Source: Tritrichomonas musculus (taxonomy: Eukaryota; Parabasalia; Tritrichomonadida; Tritrichomonadidae). Taken from it: 64,000 nucleotides of DNA. The position numbers and the translations under genes were made by a program. Below the pieces are notes generated by a model, which saw nothing but the letters and a program-made list of their open reading frames with translations, made no database searches and was not told the DNA's origin. Positions 1 to 10,059 of this stretch are shown here, piece after piece. The stretch covers positions 744,001 through 808,000 of the forward strand of contig JAPFFF010000001.1 in NCBI GenBank assembly GCA_039105265.1. The letters run 5' to 3'. Positions within the stretch are counted from its first letter, which is position 1. Each line of letters starts with the position of its first letter.

Positions 1-758
1 TGATATATTTGAATGACTTCTAAAATGTTGAAATTGCCAAGTTGTTGAAGTCTATGAATAGCATCTTGCTCTTCTTGTGGGAAAGCAGCAAGTAAAGTTT
101 CTGCAGCTTGGTCAGGAGGAACATTGCTAAGTCCTTGTGGTAATTGGGCTTGTTCTGGTGATGCTAATGGTTCTTCTGGAGCATTAGCTGGAGCTTCAGG
201 TGCTGCATTCTCAGCTTCATCTTCACTATTTTGATCAGATCCTCCATTACCGCCGCCTATTTGGCCAGTAATAATTAATTCTGCAGCTATATCAGGATTT
301 CCACCAGATACTCTAAGAGCTGCAGCAGAGACATCATGATCAAATCCCATTTCTGTTAAAGATTTAAGTGCATCTTCAAAATTCGCTTGTGGTGGTACTG
401 CTGGTTGAGGAGCTGCCTGCATGGTTGGTAAAGGTTGGGCTTCTGGAATAGTTGGTTTGGGTGCTTCTGTTGGAAGTGGTTCAGCAGTTGGTTTGGTTTC
501 TGGTTGTGCTGCTGGTGCTGGCTTAGGTTTGGATTGAACAGCATTGACAACAATGAAATCTTTTTCGCCAAGTTTAAGTGAGCTGATTGGTACATCATTG
601 TTAAGAACTTTAGCTTTATAAATCAATTTCATTTTTGATGGATCTGTTCCGCTTATTTCTTTTGATACTTCTTCCTTAGCTTGAGAAATATTAGCATCTG
701 CAGGTAATTCTATTTTATATAACTTAGCATTCACTGTTCGGAATTTAACAAGAACCAT
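1..758 (-). CDS. RAD23: RAD23-like ubiquitin shuttle protein (3' end outside window)
   Basis: The first 252 residues are visible; the C-terminus runs off the left edge. Residues 1-76 form a ubiquitin-like domain starting MVLVKFRTVN. Residues 77-124 are a Pro/Ala/Glu-rich linker. Residues 125-165 are a UBA domain (MGFDHDVSAAALRVSGGNPDIA), 166-220 an acidic/Pro linker, and from ~225 a second UBA begins (EEQDAIHRLQQLG). UBL-UBA1-UBA2 is the RAD23 order; RAD23 carries ubiquitylated clients to the proteasome and, elsewhere, helps XPC in nucleotide excision repair. No XPC-binding domain lies between the two UBAs, so the repair role may be missing. The ATG at 758 follows an initiator-like TTCATTTTTT by a few bases. 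Family call is fairly sure; a DSK2-type shuttle is less likely because there are two UBAs. Confidence 0.8.
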   Translation of the reverse strand, partial: MVLVKFRTVNAKLYKIELPADANISQAKEEVSKEISGTDPSKMKLIYKAKVLNNDVPISSLKLGEKDFIVVNAVQSKPKPAPAAQPETKPTAEPLPTEAPKPTIPEAQPLPTMQAAPQPAVPPQANFEDALKSLTEMGFDHDVSAAALRVSGGNPDIAAELIITGQIGGGNGGSDQNSEDEAENAAPEAPANAPEEPLASPEQAQLPQGLSNVPPDQAAETLLAAFPQEEQDAIHRLQQLGNFNILEVIQIY

Positions 759-760
759 TT

Positions 761-771
761 TAAAAAATGAA
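761..771 (-). promoter_or_regulatory. Initiator-like motif of the RAD23-like gene
   Basis: The minus strand reads TTCATTTTTTA immediately upstream of the ATG at 758. Trichomonad genes commonly use an initiator around a TCA at the transcription start and have leaders of only a few bases. The assignment rests on this positional match. Confidence 0.4.
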
Positions 772-1441
772 TGTTTTCATCTTGTTGAAATATAAAGATA
801 TCTTTTTATTTAGATTGAAATTTTTGATATATATTATTTATTAAATTAAACTTTTTGAAAGAAGATATTGATGTTTTTGAATTGTTTATTAATATTAATT
901 CACATCATATCTTTGTAAATAAAGTTGTAATGATTTTATTATTATTTAATTTATATATATATATTATAATTAATTAAAAATATCAATAAAATTTATAATT
1001 TTTATAAAAATATATTGAAAATTTATATTCTTTTTTATATTATTTTTTATATATATAAAATATTATAATAATTAAATTATCTCACATGATAATAACTAAT
1101 AATTTATATATTTCTTATTATAATAATATATAAATAATATAAAAATTTAATATATGTTTTAAAATTGATTTATATGGTTTTCAATAAGATAATAAAGAAA
1201 TTAATTTTTTAATCAATTATATAAAATTGAATGTAAATATAAAAAAAGAGAATATTCTCTTATTTTTTTTTTTACTTTAAGATATCTTTCATATTTCCTA
1301 AATATAAAAGTTTCTTGTTATTATTGTGTTCAAATTCAATGAGTCCATTGAATAACATTTTTATCAAAATCATTATGTTCAATTTTTTGAATGATTAGAT
1401 GTTAACATTGCATAGAAAAAGTTTTTCTACCATTCAAAATA
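772..1441. other. Intergenic region between divergent genes
   Basis: About 670 bp of AT-rich sequence separates the RAD23-like gene from the two-kinase gene. It holds many short TA-rich runs but no convincing reading frame, RNA or transposon end. CATTCAAAAT just before the ATG at 1442 may be a weak initiator. Confidence 0.6.
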
Positions 1442-4400
1442 ATGTCAACAAGTGAGATTGTTAATAAGATCAAACAAGTAATCCAAGACGGAAACTCAGC
1501 ATTTATTTTTACAGGTCAATGTGCTTTGATCATAAAAATCCTTACAGAGCTTCAAAACAAAATTAGCGAGATACCAGAGAGTCAATTCAGTAATATGGAG
1601 TTAGCGATTTGTCTTGAACAATTAGATAAAATTATTAATAGCTTTAAATCAGATCAATGGGATAAAATAATTCTAACAATACCAATTTCCCAATCATTTT
1701 CTAATCTTACAGAAGTAATGACATCAATTGAGCAAACATTACAAAAACTTAATATAACGTTAGAAAATAATTATACTGTTTTAAATGAAACGCTTGCGAA
1801 TGATCTCAAAAGTCTTTCTGAATTATTATCAGATTCAAGTCAATTTGAAGAAACGGCTGTCAAAAGAAAACTTAAAGAAATAGAAGAATATCTTATTGAA
1901 ATTGGATATCCGCTCGACCCCAACTCGCAATTAATACAATCAAAAAATATTAAAAAAGAAAAAAATGGCAACGAGGAGCAAAACAATGATCAAAATCCAG
2001 ATACAACATCGAATGATACTAAAAATAAAAACGAATTTAATAACGCAGGTAATACTCAATCTTATCAAATTAAACTCTCAGATTATAATATAATTAGCAA
2101 AGAAAACGAATTTCCCCACCGATATATAATTTATAAAGGCCTAAACAAGACGACCAGCGAAGAAGTTACAATAATGATTATTAATCAAGATACCAAAAAC
2201 GAAAGCAAATTCCAACGTCTAGTCAACATACTCACAACAGTTTGCCATCCCAATCTTGAATCATTTATTGGTGTAGACAGATCCCAATATGCCGTTGTAA
2301 CCCGTCGAAATGGCCAAAAATTGCATGATTTCATAAAGACGATCAAAAACAACAGAAAAAGTTCTATTGAACAAAATCAAGAAAAAGAAGATTTAATAAG
2401 TCCTGGCTATAAAACAATAATAGCCTATAAAATAGCAGCCGCGATGGCCTATTTGCATTCACTGGACATCACGCACAGAGACCTCTGCACTGTCAACATT
2501 TTTGTTGATGATTCATTCAATCCGAAAATCGCCAATTTTGCAAATTCACGTTTTTTACCTGCTGACACAAAGACGATGTCGAAGCGACCATCATCGATAA
2601 CAAAGTTCAAAGCGCCCGAGTTTTCCTCTAATGAAGAATACGGGCGCGAAATTGATGTCTTTTCATTCTCGGGCATTCTGTATGAATTGTTAACTGAAAA
2701 AGAGCCTTTTGAAGGGTATTCGAGTTCGTTAATTGAGAAGAAAATAGCAAATAAAGAGCGACCAATTCTGCCCACTGATATATCGCCTGATCTCAGCGAA
2801 CTCATTGTAAATTGCTGGAGACAGAAGCCATCTGAAAGGCCGACTTTTTCAGAGATCATTGACACCATGATGACGAAGCGAATCGCCTTTCCAGATGAAC
2901 AAGACAGTCCTATTGTACGAGAACTCTACGATTCTAAATCTGTTAAAAATAAAGATATCAGAGAATGCATGAACCTTCTCAAAGAAATCAACGAAAATAT
3001 TCAAAATTCAATCGAATCGTTGGGAATGTATAGCTTGGAATGCAGTCGAGTTAGCTCTCTTTTGTGGAGCTATCATTACATGCTGGAGACTTCGTCATAT
3101 GCCACCAAGCCTGCTGAGGAGGATCCTCAATGCAAGAACCAACTGATGCTATTGAAAGATTATCTTGAGGACCTTAAGAATGTAGCTGAGTTTCTCATCC
3201 CGGATAACTGGGTGAAAATTGCGTTTTCCAATCCAGCGGCGGACATAACAACTGACATCTATGACAACATGGCTGGCATTTACGATTTATTGGTCAAGAT
3301 CAAACTTCCTGTTACTAAGTATGAATATGTGAACTATGATCTTGTCAACGATTATCGTAAACTATACGATTTTTTCAGTTATTATGAAGTAACGAGCAGA
3401 ATGGATGAAATTGTTAATTTTTTGCATTCGAGAGGACTTGAAATCATCAAAACCAAAGATGAAATCAACGAAATAAAAAAGAATTTTATGAAGCATTATA
3501 AAGATTATAAGCTAAATCGAGATGATTTTGAACTAGGTGAAAAAATTGGAACTGGAGCGTCATCTATTGTTTATGAGTGCATTAAGAAGTCGACAGGCGA
3601 GAAATTTGCCTGCAAAGAAATCAACGATGAATTCATATTTAAAGAAGAATTAAATCTTACCTATTTACGGAGAGAGATTTGTTTTCTTATTCATTTGAAG
3701 AACAAGTTTTTAATGAAATTCGTTGGCTTTAATTTCGATGTTGGCAAGCCTTTGTGGATTGTGTCTGAGCACATCAGTGGCGGTGATTTATTCAAAGCCA
3801 ACAAAAGAGAAACGAATCCTTTGACATCTTATCAAAAGACAAAAATCGCCCTCGAAATCGCCCAAGGAATGGAGTATCTTCATTCCAACCGCATCATTCA
3901 TCGTGATTTGAAAACATCAAACATTCTGATCGACAGCAATGATAACTCGCCAAAAATATCTGATTTCGGGTTCTCGAAAACGAACATTTCGTTGTCGATG
4001 ACAAAAGGCGTTGGGACACCGAATTACATGGCACCTGAAGTCATCGAAGGAAAGAATTACAGCTTCGGTGCAGACGTCTTCTCTTTCGGAATGATTCTCT
4101 GGGAGCTGTATTCAGGCGATCATCCTTACATGTGGCCCAAAAGAATGAGGAGATATAAATCTTTAAAGCAAATAAAGTTGCCTTACTCGAAGCCAATCCA
4201 TGACGATTTGAACCAGCTCATTGCGAAATGCATCGATTTTACGCCTTCCAAAAGACCTTCTTTCAAGCAAATAATCGAGATGATGATCGAGAAGAAAATT
4301 GCTTATTACGACACTGACTCGAACGGAATTATCGCTTCAGAGGAGTACAAAAACCAAATTGATGATTTTTATAATAAAAAGAAGGAAGAATTGGAAACGG

Positions 4401-4462
4401 AAGAGGCAAATGACGACCACGATGATGACATTCAAAGCTTGCTTGGAAGTTTAAAGCACTAA
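1442..4462 (+). CDS. Tandem pseudokinase-kinase protein (TKL-like)
   Basis: The 1006-residue protein has two matching halves. Residues 1-160 are helical, 161-210 an Asn/Lys/Glu-rich linker, ~212-487 kinase-like domain 1, ~510-680 a second helical region, ~695-950 kinase domain 2, then an acidic tail. Domain 2 looks active: GTGAS loop from G703, Lys725 in ACKEI, HRDLKTSN at 820, DFG at 841, GTPNYMAPEV after it. Domain 1 lacks a recognisable glycine loop and VAIK lysine, has HRDLCTVN at 345 (Lys replaced by Cys) and NFA at 365 where DFG belongs, so it should be a pseudokinase. The helical regions share a pattern around SDQWDKI and PDNWVKI, which suggests an old duplication of a helical-kinase unit. 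The helical part may resemble the four-helix N-domain of MLKL-like kinases, but that is only an impression. Substrates are unknown. The stop at 4462 is followed by a poly-T tract. Confidence 0.85.
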   Translation: MSTSEIVNKIKQVIQDGNSAFIFTGQCALIIKILTELQNKISEIPESQFSNMELAICLEQLDKIINSFKSDQWDKIILTIPISQSFSNLTEVMTSIEQTLQKLNITLENNYTVLNETLANDLKSLSELLSDSSQFEETAVKRKLKEIEEYLIEIGYPLDPNSQLIQSKNIKKEKNGNEEQNNDQNPDTTSNDTKNKNEFNNAGNTQSYQIKLSDYNIISKENEFPHRYIIYKGLNKTTSEEVTIMIINQDTKNESKFQRLVNILTTVCHPNLESFIGVDRSQYAVVTRRNGQKLHDFIKTIKNNRKSSIEQNQEKEDLISPGYKTIIAYKIAAAMAYLHSLDITHRDLCTVNIFVDDSFNPKIANFANSRFLPADTKTMSKRPSSITKFKAPEFSSNEEYGREIDVFSFSGILYELLTEKEPFEGYSSSLIEKKIANKERPILPTDISPDLSELIVNCWRQKPSERPTFSEIIDTMMTKRIAFPDEQDSPIVRELYDSKSVKNKDIRECMNLLKEINENIQNSIESLGMYSLECSRVSSLLWSYHYMLETSSYATKPAEEDPQCKNQLMLLKDYLEDLKNVAEFLIPDNWVKIAFSNPAADITTDIYDNMAGIYDLLVKIKLPVTKYEYVNYDLVNDYRKLYDFFSYYEVTSRMDEIVNFLHSRGLEIIKTKDEINEIKKNFMKHYKDYKLNRDDFELGEKIGTGASSIVYECIKKSTGEKFACKEINDEFIFKEELNLTYLRREICFLIHLKNKFLMKFVGFNFDVGKPLWIVSEHISGGDLFKANKRETNPLTSYQKTKIALEIAQGMEYLHSNRIIHRDLKTSNILIDSNDNSPKISDFGFSKTNISLSMTKGVGTPNYMAPEVIEGKNYSFGADVFSFGMILWELYSGDHPYMWPKRMRRYKSLKQIKLPYSKPIHDDLNQLIAKCIDFTPSKRPSFKQIIEMMIEKKIAYYDTDSNGIIASEEYKNQIDDFYNKKKEELETEEANDDHDDDIQSLLGSLKH

Positions 4463-4720
4463 GTTTATATTGTAGATCGAATAAAATTATTATACGCGAA
4501 TTCCTTTTTTTTTTTTTTTTTTTATAGGTGCGGCGATCGGAGGTGAAGTGTCAAAAAAAAAAATAAAAAAACCATAAAATGATTTGATATTATATTTTTA
4601 AAATAAATTTATATTTAAAGTAAAAAAATATATATTAATATCAAACTTTTACCGTTAATTATTTGAGATACAAATTGTTTGCCTAATTAAATTGAAATTT
4701 TGTTTTTTGATAAGATACAA
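4463..4720. other. Intergenic region with homopolymer tracts
   Basis: Contains a ~20-base T tract near 4505, a short GC-richer patch (4527-4550) and an A tract. No gene or RNA is recognised. It ends at the transposon boundary. Confidence 0.5.
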
Positions 4721-5227
4721 CAGTAAGGTTGTAAAATTCAAAAACGTCTCAAAAGAGGAAAATCTACTTTTTCATAGAAAACGATTAAAATGAATTTAAA
4801 ATAAAAGTCAAAATAACGAATTTAATTCAAATTTGGATTTTCCTTTATATAGGGCTAGCACGAAATAATTAGCAAATCATTTGATAAAAAAATCTATTCC
4901 GAATTAGCTTCGATCAAAAAAATTATTATTGTGTGCATTTTTTCCAAAAAAAAAAATTAATTTTTCCATAAATAAAATTTTACCGCAGAAATTGTGATCA
5001 ATTTTTCACAAAAAAAATTTTTTGCGAAAACGGTTTTTGGTCTAAAGTATTAACCTGTATTAATTTGAAAAAAATTTTGAGCAAAAACAATTAAATCATG
5101 TGAAAAAAAATGTAAAAATAAAAAAATATATTGAATAAAAAAATAAAAGAAAAAGAAAATTTTAATTAATTTTGATAAAAATAATTATGATTATAATTTT
5201 CACTTGTCCTTTAAAGAGTTTTTATAT

Positions 5228-5920
5228 TTATTTTGTGACAAAACTTATGACATTTTCGATAGATGCATCACATAATTGATCATTTAATTCACTATATTGA
5301 ATATCTTTGAGAATTGGTATGATATCATATAATAATAAATTTGTTCTTAGCTCACATTCATGATGAGAATTTATAGATAAGCATATTAAAGTTTGTAAAA
5401 TAAAAAGTAGATTCACTATATCTTCAAAAATAAAATCATTTAAATGGTCACAAATTATTTGAAATAATTGAGAATCGAAAATTATTTGAGTAGATAAATT
5501 ATTTTTTGGATTCAACAAATATGTCAAACACTTGATTGATATAGATTTTGTTTTTGCTGGATATTTATGATAATTTTGGATAATTTTTGTCCATAATAAA
5601 TTAGAAATAGGGTTTTCATGAAGAATGTTGACTCTGATCATAAATATTTGATAAATTGAATTTATCTTTTGATAATTGCTTGATTCTAGAATTAACAAAT
5701 AGTAATTAATGTTTTATTTATGCAAAATATAATAAATTTTCTTGTTGTTGATTTCTCCCAACCTTTTTAATATTATTAATATTAAATCAATCATTTCTTC
5801 TGAATAATAATTTTTGAGTGAATTGAGACATATCATTGCCAAAATTTTTTTTTTCAAATAAGTAAAAAATTTTATTTCAATTTTCAAATAAGCAAAAAAT
5901 TTTATTCCAAATTTCAATTA
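5228..5920 (-). pseudogene. Broken ARM/HEAT-like helical-repeat gene fragment inside the transposon
   Basis: Two adjacent minus-strand frames read as one helical-repeat protein: 5714-5830 encodes a piece with YYSEEMIDLILIILKRLGE, and 5228-5698 encodes 156 residues with paired hydrophobic helices (IVNLLFILQTLICLSIN, LRTNLLLYDIIPILKDIQ). A break near 5700 puts the two parts in different frames. No normal N-terminus exists upstream: the sequence degrades into short AT-rich tandem repeats. The pattern fits armadillo/HEAT-type proteins, of which trichomonads have many, but no specific family is recognised. It is not a transposase and may be captured host DNA. Confidence 0.5.
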
Positions 5921-5975
5921 CACAAAAATTTTTTTATTCAAATTTCATTTAAGTAAAAAAATTTTTCATCCACAA
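5840..5975. repeat. Degenerate ~35-bp tandem repeat
   Basis: About four imperfect units contain CAAATAAGYAAAAAATTTT or close variants. They lie beside the broken helical-repeat gene within the inner transposon. Confidence 0.5.
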
Positions 5976-6098
5976 GATGAAGTTAGTCTTAGAGATGGAT
6001 TTATTAGTATTTAATAAATAATAATTTATTTGAAATAATTAATTTAACATATTATTAATGAATATACTAAATTTTTAGTTTTTTATAAATCAGATTAA

Positions 6099-7063
6099 GA
6101 TTGCAAAAAGGGTTCGACTCTCTCAAATTTTTTTTGATTGAAAAATAATAATATCTTAAAAATTAAATATTCTTTCTATTTAATAAATTCTTAAATCAAT
6201 ATCTGATAAAATCTTTATTCATTTAATATATCTTAAAAAACAAAATATTTGTTATTTATTCCATAAATCATTAAAATAAGTGTTTTTATTATGATATTTG
6301 AGGCTTTTTCTTAAATGATTTATTATTTACATTATTTATATATAACTTAAAATATAATAATAATTTTTAAAAAATTATATTATTGATATTCAAGAAATTA
6401 TTGTTTTTTATAAATAAAAATTTTGAATTAATAATTGAATAAAATACTAGTTTTTGAAAAAATTATTTTGATTATATCAGAATTTTGAAAATATAATATA
6501 TTTATTAACAAATACCTATTATTTGGATAATATATTAGTTATATCATCATATTAATGATTATATATTTATTATATATAATATAAATTATATATATATTAT
6601 TATAAAAGATTAATTTACATTTTTACTCAGTTTATATGTATATCACAATTGAGAATTATTTATAATAACGTATTAATTCAATTTTATTTATGATAAATAA
6701 ATTTATCTTACATGATATTTAATTAATTACTTTTTAATTAATTTAAAATATGTAAATAAAATTATGAAAAAAGAATATATGATATGAAAGTTATAAAATA
6801 TTTATATATTTGGATATTTACAAATTCCCAAAATCTCTTTGAATGGTGGAAATTAGATAAGAACTCAAAAATATTTTCTCATCTCAAAAGTTAAACTTTT
6901 TCTGTTTTTATTTTTTTTAGTGAAATATCTCTATTTTGGCTAATAGAATCGGCTTCATATTTAAAAATGCATCATGTTATTGATAATGCCAATATTATTT
7001 ATTATTAATTTTTTATAATTTTAGAATTTGATAACCGCCAAAGGTCGAACCCTTTTAGATTGC
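6099..7063. repeat. Third-level inverted repeat inside the nested transposon
   Basis: TTGCAAAAAGGGTTCGAC near 6100-6117 is matched on the opposite strand near 7044-7063 (ATCTAAAAGGGTTCGACC). The ~0.95 kb interval may be a further nested insertion, as seen at the same depth in the second nest (47142-48163). The arms are short and imperfect. The GGTTCGA core also resembles a tRNA T-loop, but no cloverleaf can be drawn around it. Confidence 0.35.
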
Positions 7064-7767
7064 ATAATTTAAAATTATATTTAAATATCTAATAATATTT
7101 TTTATAACTGCACTTTATATTAATTTTCTTGAAAATAAAAAGAAAATTGTTGCAACAATATATTTAGAAATAATTAAATTCCATGTTACAAATTATTTTT
7201 ATCGATAGAATTTTATATTTGAGGGAAATTGATTTCAATTTTATTCATTTTGCTTGTACTTTTTTCTCAAGAGATAGGACTAAATTCGTTATATCGAAAA
7301 CCGTTTTCGAACAATGCCATAATAAATTCGTTATATTGAAAACCGTTTTCGCTAAAAAAATATTTCTATCAAAATTGCTAATAATTTCTGCGGAAAAATT
7401 TTTGTTTTTGAAATTTTTTTATTATTTTTGTCAAAATTGATTAGAAAAATCAAAAAATTTTTATTTTCTCAAGTAAAATTCCAAATTATTTCATGCTAGC
7501 CCTATAGCATTGCGAAAATGGAAAATCCACTTTTTGAATGATGCTCATTTTTTCATATAGAGATAGGAAAGCACTATTTGATGAATATAATGTCGCAAAC
7601 AGCTGTGTGATAAACTTAATCATGGAAATATTATTTCTTAAAATGGTAGGTTTAAACAAGATTTTCTCTCTATTTCTTTATTTCTTTCATTTTTATTAAT
7701 GAAAATTTTTTTCTCAAAAAGTCGATTTTCCTATTTTGAAACGTTTTCCAATTTTGAAACCTTACTG

Positions 7768-8361
7768 AATTTTTATAAAAGACTTTAATTTCTTTGAGAA
7801 GAAAAAAAATAGTGAGCTTACAAATACATAAAAATACCATATATATTATGAAAAATGATAAAACTGAATATTCTTAGAAAATTGCTGATCTAAATTCAAT
7901 ATATAAATTTCCTTTTGTTAATGAAACTATAATGAAAATATAATGATTTAATAAAATAAATTTCCAAATCCTCATAATTCATGCATTTGTTTTGCAAATA
8001 TTATATGAATATCTACCATTATCTGTGCGTATTTGTTTTGCATATTATTAATAATTAAAAAATATAATTAAATATTTTATTATTATTTTAACATATTTAT
8101 TATTATTTTAACATATTTATTATATAATTTCTTGATTAAAGAATAAGATAATAATGCACAAAATAAAATATTTTTATATAACATGTCTTAAATTCAATTG
8201 AAATATATCTTTTTTTATATCTTAAAAAATTGACGGTAAAAATTTTATATTATTTTAATATTATATATAAAATTAAAAATAAATTTGATATTATAAATTA
8301 TATTTATTTCTATGGTTTTTTTTTAATCTTTATCTCAATTTTATTTAAAAAGACAAAAAAA
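7768..8361. other. Intergenic region
   Basis: AT-rich, with a duplicated stretch near 8085-8120 (TATTATTTTAACATATTTAT repeated). No gene is recognised before the tRNA-Ser. Confidence 0.5.
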
Positions 8362-8443
8362 CGACACGAACCAGATTCGAACTGATGCGGGTAAACCCAT
8401 GGGGACTCAAATCCCACGCCATAAACCACTCGGCCATCGTGTC
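8362..8443 (-). tRNA. tRNA-Ser(UGA), copy 1
   Basis: An 82-nt type II cloverleaf: acceptor GACACGA pairs with TCGTGTC, discriminator G, long variable arm, TTCGAAT T-loop. The anticodon loop TTTGAGT places UGA at 34-36, reading UCA serine codons. The 31:39 pair is A-C, a mismatch shared by all three copies. No CCA is encoded. A T run follows as a Pol III terminator. About 180 bp beyond the acceptor end (to ~8625) matches the flank of the copy at 37487. Confidence 0.9.
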
Positions 8444-8616
8444 TTATATCATATTATATAAGTTATTTATTTTAATTTTAATTTAAATTTATTAAATGAC
8501 ATTGACTTTCACGTTAAATATATTTTTTATCAAAGAAATGATATTTAGAAACCAAAAGCATTTAGTTTTTTGTCAGGAATTTTGTGTCATGAAAAAAATA
8601 TTCAGTTATAACATTA

Positions 8617-8623
<7 letters not shown>

Positions 8624-8653
<30 letters not shown>
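8624..8653. repeat. (TA)n microsatellite
   Basis: An uninterrupted TA dinucleotide tract of about 30 bp lies between tRNA-Ser and tRNA-Glu. Confidence 0.9.
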
Positions 8654-8657
<4 letters not shown>

Positions 8658-8722
8658 CCATAGAAATTTACTATTGATATTTGTAAATTTATTCTAATTT
8701 TAAATAAAAATAAATCAAAAAA

Positions 8723-8794
8723 TTCCGACACGGGGAGTCGAACCCCGATCCTGAGGTTGAAAACCACCAATCCTAACCGTTGAACGATATCGGA
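8723..8794 (-). tRNA. tRNA-Glu(UUC), copy 1
   Basis: 72 nt. Acceptor TCCGATA pairs with TGTCGGA (one G-U), D-stem GTTC/GGAT, T-arm CGGGG-TTCGACT-CCCCG, 4-nt variable loop as usual for Glu. The anticodon loop TTTTCAA gives UUC. The anticodon stem GGTGG/CCTCA has a U-U and a G-A mismatch, shared by all five copies in the window. A T run follows the 3' end. Confidence 0.85.
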
Positions 8795-9006
8795 CTCCCT
8801 GACATTATATATTTAAATAATAATATAAACATTAAATTCAAAATATTAAATGCCAAAATTAAAATATAATCATGAAACAGAGTAATTAAATAATTTTACA
8901 AATATATAACTTTTTGAATAATTATGTAAATTTTTACGATAATTTTCAGAATTTTTTCAATTGATTGATTTTTTTATCAGAATTTTTTCAATATCACAAC
9001 AAAAAA

Positions 9007-10059
9007 ATGACGAAGACAATGAAAGGCGCGATTCTCCCAGGAAATAGTACAGTTGAAATCAAAGATTTCGAGATTCCAAAACCAGGTCATGGACAAGTAC
9101 TTGTTCAAACGAAAGCATCAACAATATGTGGTAGTGATATCCGTTGTATTTACCGAGAACACACAGGCAAAGGTGCTGAAGGATACATTCCAGGTACAGT
9201 TGCAGGTCATGAACCATGTGGCATTATAGTTGAAGAAGGCGAAGGCCTAAAACGATTCAAGAAAGGTGATCGTGTCATTGTCTATCATATTTCAGGTTGT
9301 GGAGTTTGTTATGATTGCCGACGCGGTTATTACATTTCATGTACCAGCAAATATCGCCAAGCCTATGGATGGCAACGCAATGGAGGCATGGCACCCTACA
9401 TATTATGCGATGAGAAAGACTTAATAGCGCTTCCAGATCAACTTACATACAAAGATGGAGCCCAGGTAGCATGTGGCTTTGGAACAGTCTACGAAGCCCT
9501 CGAAAAAATTGGGGTTAACGGAAATGATGCAGTATTAGTCACCGGACTCGGGCCAGTTGGCCTCGCTACGTTAATGCTGGCCAAAGCACTAGGCGCAAAC
9601 AAGCTCATTGGCGTCGAAATAAACGACTTTAGGATCGATCTTGCAAAAAGATTAAATCTTGTCGATTTTGCCTTCAAACCCGGCGCAGACTGCCTCCAGA
9701 AGATTCTCGACGTAACAGGCGGGAACGGCGTCGAAAGAGCCATCGACGCCTCAGCAAGTGATCCCGGAAGGCATCTCGCTATCCGTGCAACGAGACCTTG
9801 GGGAAAAATCGCTTTCGTTGGCGAAGGCGGAACCTGCAACTTTAACCCGAGCCCTGACATCATCCACGGGCAAAAGTCAATCTACGGCTCGTGGGTGACG
9901 TCGCTGTGGAAGATGGAGGAGCTGGTGGAGCATCTCGTGCGCTGGAACATTCACCCTGGCGACCTGATCACGCACGAATTTCCACTTGAAAAGGCGGGCG
10001 AGGCATACAAGTTGATGGCTGATGGGAAATGCGGCAAAGTTGCTGTTGTTTTTGATTAA
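9007..10059 (+). CDS. Zinc-dependent medium-chain alcohol dehydrogenase
   Basis: 350 residues from the ATG at 9007 (MTKTMKGAI); 14 further upstream residues are open but unlike the family's usual start. It oxidises alcohols with NAD(P), probably in the cytosol. Catalytic zinc ligands are Cys41 (ICGSD), His68 in GHE and Cys156 in VACGFGT. The structural zinc loop is Cys98, 101, 104 and 112 (CGVCYDCRRGYYISC). The cofactor fold has GLGPVG then GVEIND; the acidic Glu suggests NAD rather than NADP. Length is normal for the family. GC content rises strongly in the last third, unlike most neighbours, which may reflect high expression or bacterial origin. The exact substrate cannot be told; threonine, sorbitol or secondary-alcohol dehydrogenases are all relatives. 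The stop overlaps TAAA. Confidence 0.85.
   Translation: MTKTMKGAILPGNSTVEIKDFEIPKPGHGQVLVQTKASTICGSDIRCIYREHTGKGAEGYIPGTVAGHEPCGIIVEEGEGLKRFKKGDRVIVYHISGCGVCYDCRRGYYISCTSKYRQAYGWQRNGGMAPYILCDEKDLIALPDQLTYKDGAQVACGFGTVYEALEKIGVNGNDAVLVTGLGPVGLATLMLAKALGANKLIGVEINDFRIDLAKRLNLVDFAFKPGADCLQKILDVTGGNGVERAIDASASDPGRHLAIRATRPWGKIAFVGEGGTCNFNPSPDIIHGQKSIYGSWVTSLWKMEELVEHLVRWNIHPGDLITHEFPLEKAGEAYKLMADGKCGKVAVVFD

Larger units (their letters stand above)
4850..7504. mobile_element. Inner inverted-repeat element, nested in copy 1
   Basis: The ends are TAGGGCTAGCACGAAATAAT and the matching inverted TAGGGCTAGCATGAAATAAT, flanked on both sides by TA (4848-4849 and 7505-7506), consistent with insertion into a TA target. 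A GAAAACGGTTTT motif recurs inside both ends (near 5030 and 7300-7345), so the terminal repeats may extend for some 200 bp. The element holds a broken ARM/HEAT-like gene piece and a smaller inverted repeat. No transposase frame was seen. A related element with ends TAGTCCTAGCACGAGAAAAT is at 46290-48680. Confidence 0.65.
4721..7767. mobile_element. Outer inverted-repeat DNA transposon, copy 1 (interrupted)
   Basis: The left end reads CAGTAAGGTTGTAAAATTCA and the right end, on the minus strand, CAGTAAGGTTTCAAAATTGG. Without its insert the element would be about 390 bp, so it is non-autonomous. The same two ends occur in opposite orientation at 45505-49062, where flanks are TA-rich. The CAGT start and TA flanks resemble Tc1/mariner elements, though copy 1 is flanked by AA rather than TA. 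A second element is inserted at 4850-7504. Confidence 0.65.

Noticed and set aside
2449-2868. 139-residue minus-strand frame inside the two-kinase gene
   Set aside because: Antisense shadow of the pseudokinase coding frame; no family features.
6099-6125. Possible tRNA remnant (GGGTTCGAC)
   Set aside because: Only a T-loop-like core; no acceptor or anticodon pairing nearby, and the inverse copy at 7044 makes it a repeat end.
7183-7440. 85-residue frame near the right end of the first nested transposon
   Set aside because: Phe/Ile/Leu/Lys-rich reading of the element's AT-rich inverted terminal region, including a repeated phrase; not a protein-like composition.
4721-7767. Idea that the large inverted-repeat elements are Polinton/Maverick relatives
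   Set aside because: TA-type target sites, small size and no characteristic gene content; simple non-autonomous DNA transposons fit better.
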